17,518 nt of DNA from Myxococcota bacterium (GTDB lineage Bacteria; Myxococcota_A; UBA9160; PR03), in assembly GCA_030066475.1 (NCBI GenBank), contig JASJBO010000213.1, positions 1-17,518 of the forward strand, read 5' to 3'. Both the position numbers and the translations under genes were made by a program. Below are positions 12,765-17,518 of this stretch, piece after piece. A model generated the notes under the pieces. That model saw only the letters and a list, made by a program, of their open reading frames with translations, searched no databases and was not told the origin of the DNA. Positions within the stretch are counted from its first letter, which is position 1; the number at the start of each line of letters is the position of its first letter.

Positions 12765-15173
12765 ATGGGTTGCAGCACCCCCGCCCGCCACCGCCTCGCG
12801 TGCGCCCTGCTCGCGACGCCGCTCGTTGCGCTGCTGCTCGGGAGCAGCTGCTACCCGGGGGCGGGCCAGGAGCGCCAGGCGCTGGTCGTCTACAACGCCA
12901 ACGCCGGCCCCGACGCCCTCGCCATTGCGCAGTACTACGCCAGCCAGCGCCAGGTGCCGGCCGCGAACCTGTGCCCGGTCGAGCTCCCCACCGGCCACTA
13001 CGCGACGCCCGAGCACCTGCTGGGCGCGCGCCGGACGATCGTCGAGGACTGCATCTGCGCCACCATCAACGAGTCGGTGCGCCCCGACCCCTGCAACACC
13101 TCCAACATCGATGCGGTCCGCGCCGAGTCCGAGATCACCCACCTGGCGCTGATCCGGGGCATTCCCGCGCGGCTCCACGGCACGCCCTGGCCCTCCGACT
13201 TCGAGGAGCCGTCCTTCGACCACTACCTGGCCAACCTGGTCTACCGCGACATCGACCTGTTCGGCGGCGGCTCGATGGGGATCACGACCACCACCTATCT
13301 GACTCCCGACCTGATCGACCAGGCCAACTCGGTGATGATCCTGTCGGCGCCGGCGCTCGACCCGGCGATCCACGCCGACCTGGCCTACGGGCGGATCGAG
13401 GCGATCGACACCGCGCGCACGCTGGACCTGATCGACCGCACGCTGGCCGCGGAGTCCCAGGGCTTCCAGGGCAACCTGCTCGAGGAGCGCAACGGCAAGC
13501 AGTTCACCTTCCTGCGCGACGTGAGCGGGAGTCGCGCGAGCGAGTGCATCGACTACATCACCTACGAGCCCTTCCTGTTCGGCGCACCCGAGTCCTCGTG
13601 GCCCTTCGACACCTGCCGGGCGGGCACGACCTGGGTCCTCGCCAAAGGCCCCGACCCGGGCTCGAGCAGCGACGATCCGATCCGCGCCGGTCTGCCGGGC
13701 GGCCCGATGACCACGATCCCCCTCGCGGTGGACGTGGGCCTCATGCTCGGCTCGATGGCCGGTCCCAACGCGCACTCGGGCTTCAACGACTTCAGCACCC
13801 TGACGAACTGGCGCAAGGGAGGCGCCGCCTGCGAGCCGCTGTGCTCGATGCTGCCGACGCAGCCCGAGCGCGACGCCTGTGCCGCCGCCTCGACGGACTA
13901 CTTCCGGGAGCTCAACACCGACTGCGTGGGCGCCGCGCCGGGCTTCCTGGGCCACCAGGTGCGCTCGTATCCGGTCCAGTACTACGGCTTCATGCCGCCC
14001 GGCTGGAACGGCGACAGCAACGGCAGCGTCGAGAAGACCCCGCCCGTGGTGGCGACTGGCGGCGCCTGGCAGGACGCCCGCTTCACCGACGACCTCTACC
14101 TCCACGTCGGACACCACGACGTCGCGAACCCGGACACGAGCCAGTGCACGCTGGAGGGCGGCAGCACGGTCGCCTGCCCGGAGCACCTGGCGATCGACCT
14201 GGTGCGCGCCGAGACGCAGGCCCCGGCACTCGCCGTGAGCGGGTCGCGCGACTTCACCATCACGCTGCGGCACCGCAACCAGGCGAGCCCGGGCGGCTCC
14301 CTGCGCGTGCTGCTGCGGCTGCACGACGGCGCCACGCTGGTGGAGAAGGAGGCGCTGGTCGCCCTGGATACGGCGAACCTCACGTGGACCACCGCGCAGC
14401 TCCCGTTCCAGGTCCTCGACAGCGAGGTGGCGCAGATCGACCGGATCGACGTGGCCTTCGCCACGCGTCTCCAGGACGGGGCCCACGGCTTCATCGACCT
14501 CGACGGCGTCGAGCTGGTCGACGAGCAGACCGGCGATCAGCTGGTCGACGCCGTGAACGGCAGCTTCGCCGACCCCGACCACGGATTCACCGCCTGGGGC
14601 GACTGGGCCGCGAACGCGATCGACCGACTCGGCGCAGTGGCCTGGTGGGGCAGCTCCTCGCACCACATCAACAACGGCTTCGCGTTCTCGGAGGCCCGCC
14701 GCTTCTACGGCGCGTTCTTCCAGGGCCGCACCCTGGGCGAGAGCCTGCTGCTCACGGCGAGCGGCCACTCGGGCATCATCTACGGCGACCCGCTCTACCG
14801 GCCCATCGCGGTGCGCCTGCACATCCCGGGCGTCGACGGCTATGGGAAGACGCCGGGGCTCGCCGTGAACGCAGCCACGCTGCCGCTCTACGGCACGGTG
14901 CTCGTGAACGCCTACCTGGGCGGGAGCGGCGCCGCCAAGCTGCTCTGGGCCATCGGCCGCTGCCCGACCCTCGACATCGACGCCTGCGATGCGGGCGGGA
15001 TGTGGCAGGAGCAGCTCACCGGGCTCGGCGCCATCGAGGATCTCGCCGTGGACTGGGGCGCGCAGATCGACCCCGGTGTCGCCCAGGACGTCCTGCTGCG
15101 CTTGCGCGTCTGGAGGCCCGGCGAGGAGGCCGACGCCTTCTACCACTTCGCCTACTTCACCTATAGCCCGTAG
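12765..15173 (+). CDS. TIGR03790-family protein, large exported form
   Basis: This 802-residue protein matches the TIGR03790 family, of unknown function and seen mainly in genomes with PEP-CTERM/exosortase systems. The N-terminal signature is ALVVYNANAGPDALAIAQYY followed by ASQRQVPAANLC (about residues 37-70). The family's C-terminal block appears as AWWGSSSHH at 626-634 and GDPLYRP at 674-680. An N-terminal hydrophobic segment (residues 11-28, ending LLLGSSC) is a signal peptide and possibly a lipoprotein signal. Between the family blocks, around residues 480-600, lies a beta-rich stretch that looks like a jelly-roll or carbohydrate-binding insert (inferred). Many cysteines suggest an extracytoplasmic location. 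The C-terminus lacks a PEP-CTERM signal. The ATG at 12765 has GAGGAG upstream; a TTG at 12741 is in frame. A gingipain-like peptidase fold has similar SGxxYGDP motifs, but activity is unproven. Confidence 0.75.
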   Translation: MGCSTPARHRLACALLATPLVALLLGSSCYPGAGQERQALVVYNANAGPDALAIAQYYASQRQVPAANLCPVELPTGHYATPEHLLGARRTIVEDCICATINESVRPDPCNTSNIDAVRAESEITHLALIRGIPARLHGTPWPSDFEEPSFDHYLANLVYRDIDLFGGGSMGITTTTYLTPDLIDQANSVMILSAPALDPAIHADLAYGRIEAIDTARTLDLIDRTLAAESQGFQGNLLEERNGKQFTFLRDVSGSRASECIDYITYEPFLFGAPESSWPFDTCRAGTTWVLAKGPDPGSSSDDPIRAGLPGGPMTTIPLAVDVGLMLGSMAGPNAHSGFNDFSTLTNWRKGGAACEPLCSMLPTQPERDACAAASTDYFRELNTDCVGAAPGFLGHQVRSYPVQYYGFMPPGWNGDSNGSVEKTPPVVATGGAWQDARFTDDLYLHVGHHDVANPDTSQCTLEGGSTVACPEHLAIDLVRAETQAPALAVSGSRDFTITLRHRNQASPGGSLRVLLRLHDGATLVEKEALVALDTANLTWTTAQLPFQVLDSEVAQIDRIDVAFATRLQDGAHGFIDLDGVELVDEQTGDQLVDAVNGSFADPDHGFTAWGDWAANAIDRLGAVAWWGSSSHHINNGFAFSEARRFYGAFFQGRTLGESLLLTASGHSGIIYGDPLYRPIAVRLHIPGVDGYGKTPGLAVNAATLPLYGTVLVNAYLGGSGAAKLLWAIGRCPTLDIDACDAGGMWQEQLTGLGAIEDLAVDWGAQIDPGVAQDVLLRLRVWRPGEEADAFYHFAYFTYSP

Positions 15174-15191
15174 GACTCCGCTGAAGTCCTA
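15171..15191. terminator. Hairpin containing both stop codons, likely bidirectional terminator
   Basis: TAGGACT (15171-15177) pairs perfectly with AGTCCTA (15185-15191) across a 7-nt loop. The left arm begins with the TAG stop of the plus-strand gene, and the right arm ends with the TAG stop (CTA) of the minus-strand gene. The convergent genes are only 15 nt apart, so the hairpin fills the whole gap. There is no T tract. Confidence 0.45.
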
Positions 15192-17237
15192 GAGACTCGG
15201 CTCGCCGAGGCGGGCGAGGCGGGAGCGGGCGGCGACCGCGGTCGGATGGGACGGGCTCGGGGCGGTGGTCAGGATGCGCGCGTAGTGGTACGCGGCGGTC
15301 TCCGGGTCGCCGTCGGCCTCGGCGAGCAGGCCCAGGCGCAGCAGCGCGTAGGCGTTGTTGGGCTCGAGGTCGAGGGCGCGCTCGTACATGGCGCGGGCCG
15401 CCTCGGGGTCGCCGGCCTCCTGGCGCAGGTCGCCGACCTGCGTGAGCAGCTTGGGGTCGTCGGGGCGTCGCTCCAGCTCGCGGCGCAGCAGCGCCTCGGC
15501 CGCCGCTGGGAAGCCGGTCTGCTGGAGCAGGTGGGCGTGGATCACCGGTCCCTGGGGCAGGTCGGGGTAGCGCTCGAGCGTCTCCTCCCACAGCGCCAGC
15601 GCAGCCTCGTAGCGGCGCAGCGAAGCGTAGAAGTTCACCCGCGCCTGGCGCCGCACCCGGTCGCCCGGACCGGGCCCGTCGCCGAGGGGCGGGAACAGCT
15701 CCGGGTCGTCGAGGTCGACCTCGGGCCAGCGCCGCTCGTCGCTCTGGCGCACGAACAGGGCGGCGGTGTCGTCCACGTGCACCATGCGCCAGTTGGGGTT
15801 GTAGTAGAGCCAGTAGAGGAAGTCGCGCGACTCGAGCAGGCTGTAGTGGACGACGACGACGCCGAACTGGTGCTCGGCGTCGAGCTCGCGGAAGCGGTCG
15901 GTGCTCGCGACCTGGAGCCCGGCGAAGGTCTCGGGGCCGAAGACCTCGAGGCGGCCGTCGACCATCACCGGGTAGTCGGGCCACAGCTCGTGGATCAGGT
16001 AGCCACCGTCCGCCATGTGGTGACAGATCGGACCGGGTGGGCGCTCGCGCTCGATCCAGGCGGTCGCGCCGACCGGGTAGTAGAAGTCGAAGGGACCGAG
16101 TCCCGCCTCGCGGAACGAGCCGATCCGGAAGAAGAAGCGGTCGCTGGCCACGTCCCAGGCGCCGAGCGAGAGCCCGGCGGCAACGAGCCCGGTCGCGGCC
16201 ACGTGCGCCCCGGACGGCAGCGGGTTGCGCTCGAGGAAGGCGTTCAGGTTCCGCATCGCGACCGCGGCGGCGACGATCGCGAACAACGCGATGTTGCGCT
16301 GGGCGCCGAGCGCCAGGTACAGGAAGGCCACCCAGGCCAGCGGGTCGAACGAGCTGGCGTGCCGCCAGTTCAGCACGATCGAGCCGAACGAGAGCACGGC
16401 GAGCGAGCCGACCAGGGTCATCGCGACGGGGTTGAGGGCGCGTTCGCTGGAGAGCGGCGGGATCAGCTCCGCGATCAGCGAGCCGAACAGTCCCCGCTCG
16501 TCCGCGGGACCCACCATCTGGAGCTGCTGGATCGGATAGAGCAGCCCGTCGATCCCGTTCGGATTGATCGCCGTCGCGGCGACCGAGAGCGCAGTGACGA
16601 GCGACAGGTGCAGCACCCGATCGCGCCGGAGCTCCGCTCCCGGCATCACCAACGGGCGCAGCACTTCCGCCGCGACCGCCATCGCGCACACGGCGATGCC
16701 GAGCGCGAACAAGCCGTGGACGTTGGCCCACAGGAGCTGGAGCGCCACGATCGCGTAGACCCCGCGTCCGCCCTTGCGCTCGTAGCGGTCGAGCAGCGCC
16801 AGGACGCCCGCCAGCAGCAGGAACGATGGCAGCTCGGGGCGCGGCATGAAGCGGTCGCCCGCCACCAGCAGCATCAGCCCGAGTGGCAGCGCGCACACCC
16901 AGGGGCGCTCGCGCCGGAACCCGATCGTGGCGAGGATCGCGATCAGGCCCCACACGGCCAGCACCTTGGCCACCACCACCCCGTCGTGTCCGGCCACGCG
17001 TTGGAGTCCGTGCAGACCCAGCTGGAACAGCCAGTGGATGTCGATCCAGCGCGCGCCGGGCACCGTGTAGGTGTAGGGATCGGCGCTCGGCACGCTGCCG
17101 GTCTCGACGATCAGCTGGCCGGTGCGCAGGTGCCACCAGTAGTCGAAGGTGCGGATCTTCTGGAACCCGAGGGCGGCGCCCAGCGCGAGCAGGGCGAGCG
17201 CGGCGAGGAGCGGCAGCAGGACGCGGCGGGAGCTCAT
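15189..17237 (-). CDS. Multi-pass membrane protein with periplasmic domain and C-terminal TPR repeats
   Basis: This 682-residue protein has about ten membrane segments in residues 1-365. The first extracytoplasmic loop carries DYWWHLRTGQLI at 32-43 and then SADPYTYT (51-58), a pattern resembling the first loop of GT-C glycosyltransferases (acid residue, WWH, DP). A soluble region follows with GGYLIHELWPDYPVMVDGR at 411-429, also typical of GT-C-like membrane proteins of unknown substrate. Residues 533-660 form about three to four TPR repeats, for example DPEAARAMYERALDLEPNN (610-628). A role in lipid-linked sugar transfer or surface-polymer assembly is inferred, not shown. The ATG at 17237 overlaps the stop of the upstream kinase gene (ATGA), giving translational coupling. 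Confidence 0.75.
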   Translation of the reverse strand: MSSRRVLLPLLAALALLALGAALGFQKIRTFDYWWHLRTGQLIVETGSVPSADPYTYTVPGARWIDIHWLFQLGLHGLQRVAGHDGVVVAKVLAVWGLIAILATIGFRRERPWVCALPLGLMLLVAGDRFMPRPELPSFLLLAGVLALLDRYERKGGRGVYAIVALQLLWANVHGLFALGIAVCAMAVAAEVLRPLVMPGAELRRDRVLHLSLVTALSVAATAINPNGIDGLLYPIQQLQMVGPADERGLFGSLIAELIPPLSSERALNPVAMTLVGSLAVLSFGSIVLNWRHASSFDPLAWVAFLYLALGAQRNIALFAIVAAAVAMRNLNAFLERNPLPSGAHVAATGLVAAGLSLGAWDVASDRFFFRIGSFREAGLGPFDFYYPVGATAWIERERPPGPICHHMADGGYLIHELWPDYPVMVDGRLEVFGPETFAGLQVASTDRFRELDAEHQFGVVVVHYSLLESRDFLYWLYYNPNWRMVHVDDTAALFVRQSDERRWPEVDLDDPELFPPLGDGPGPGDRVRRQARVNFYASLRRYEAALALWEETLERYPDLPQGPVIHAHLLQQTGFPAAAEALLRRELERRPDDPKLLTQVGDLRQEAGDPEAARAMYERALDLEPNNAYALLRLGLLAEADGDPETAAYHYARILTTAPSPSHPTAVAARSRLARLGEPSL

Positions 17238-17518
17238 GGGCGCGGAGGATACGCCGGCGCGTCGCCCCGCACCCGCGCCAGCTGCTCCTCGAGATCGCGC
17301 GTCTCGCGCTCCCAGTAGGTGTCCGTCCCGAAGTGGGGGAAGGTCGAGCGGAACTGCGGCTCGTCCCAGCGCCGCGCGATCCAGCTGGTGATCTTCAGGA
17401 AGCGCTCGGCCCGCAGCGGCTCGACCAGCTGGAGCCAGCGCGGGTCGAAGTCGCGGAACTGCCGGTAGGCGTCGAGCAGCACGCCGCGCTGGCGCCCGCC
17501 CTCGGCGTCGCGGCCGGG
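17234..17518 (-). CDS. srkA: Stress response kinase A (SrkA/YihE)-like protein, C-terminal part only
   Basis: The last 94 residues of a minus-strand gene that continues beyond the window edge are visible. They match the C-terminus of SrkA (formerly YihE/RdoA), a cytoplasmic Ser/Thr protein kinase of the aminoglycoside-phosphotransferase fold involved in envelope stress survival. Key conserved residues are LLDAYRQFRDFD, then LVEPLRAERF, ITSWIARRW, DEPQFRSTFPHFGT and YWERE, which line up with the E. coli protein's EPLRAMR, AWLMRRW and DPAFPKNFPW. The N-terminal kinase core is not in the window, so catalytic residues cannot be checked. The TGA overlaps the membrane protein's ATG by 4 nt. Confidence 0.8.
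   Translation of the reverse strand, partial: PGRDAEGGRQRGVLLDAYRQFRDFDPRWLQLVEPLRAERFLKITSWIARRWDEPQFRSTFPHFGTDTYWERETRDLEEQLARVRGDAPAYPPRP

Noticed and set aside
12324..15146. Very long open frames on both strands over the TIGR03790 gene
   Set aside because: They are low-complexity shadows. Only the frame starting at 12765 has family motifs and a signal peptide.
1..17518. tRNA, rRNA, insertion sequence or prophage genes
   Set aside because: I looked for tRNA-like cloverleaf ends, conserved rRNA stretches and transposase or integrase motifs and saw none. A covariance search was not possible.

Overview
The window is very GC-rich (roughly 70% by eye) and densely coded, with long spurious open frames in every direction. 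Several features suggest a delta-proteobacterial type of Gram-negative bacterium (Myxococcota, Desulfobacterota or Binatia-like). These are an amidase-rph-rdgB operon, a periplasmic DUF4124 protein, PEP-CTERM sorted exoproteins with a TIGR03790 protein, GTG/TTG starts and four-base start/stop overlaps. The lineage is inferred from gene content only. I see no rRNA, tRNA, cas genes, transposase or phage genes.

Layout. 1-114: two tandem copies of a dispersed GC-rich repeat. 115-1395 (-): serine beta-lactamase-fold hydrolase. 1699-3126 (+): NhaC-type Na+/H+ antiporter. 3127-3396: three more repeat copies between convergent genes. 3397-5972 (-): a housekeeping operon transcribed as VOC protein, N-acetylmuramoyl-L-alanine amidase, rph, rdgB. 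6066-7795 (+): a translationally coupled HAD phosphatase and glycerol-1-phosphate dehydrogenase-like enzyme. 7831-8598 (-): DUF4124 membrane protein. 8663-9274 (+): CDP-archaeol synthase (CarS)-like membrane protein. 9324-9372: a further repeat copy. 9424-10785 (-): alkaline-phosphatase-fold 'sulfatase' with a threonine at the nucleophile position. 10786-11108: an intergenic region rich in inverted repeats with a sigma-54-like promoter. 11109-12591 (+): two small PEP-CTERM exoproteins. 12765-15173 (+): a large TIGR03790-family protein with its own sigma-54-like element. 15189-17237 (-): multi-pass membrane protein with a TPR tail. 17234-17518 (-): C-terminus of an SrkA-type kinase, cut by the window edge.

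Themes. (1) Glycerol-1-phosphate dehydrogenase-like and CarS-like genes lie within 2.6 kb of each other. Both families belong to the archaeal lipid pathway, so a bacterial G1P-lipid or related CDP-alcohol route is possible; the prenyltransferases are not in the window. (2) Two PEP-CTERM proteins and a TIGR03790 protein form a probable exosortase-linked surface module, preceded at two points by TGG-N8-TTGC or near-match sigma-54 elements. (3) A dispersed ~49-62 nt repeat occurs only just after stop codons, always in the same orientation relative to the gene it follows. It may be a mobile or amplified terminator-like element. (4) The convergent gap at 15171-15191 is a near-minimal hairpin whose two arms contain the stop codons of both flanking genes.
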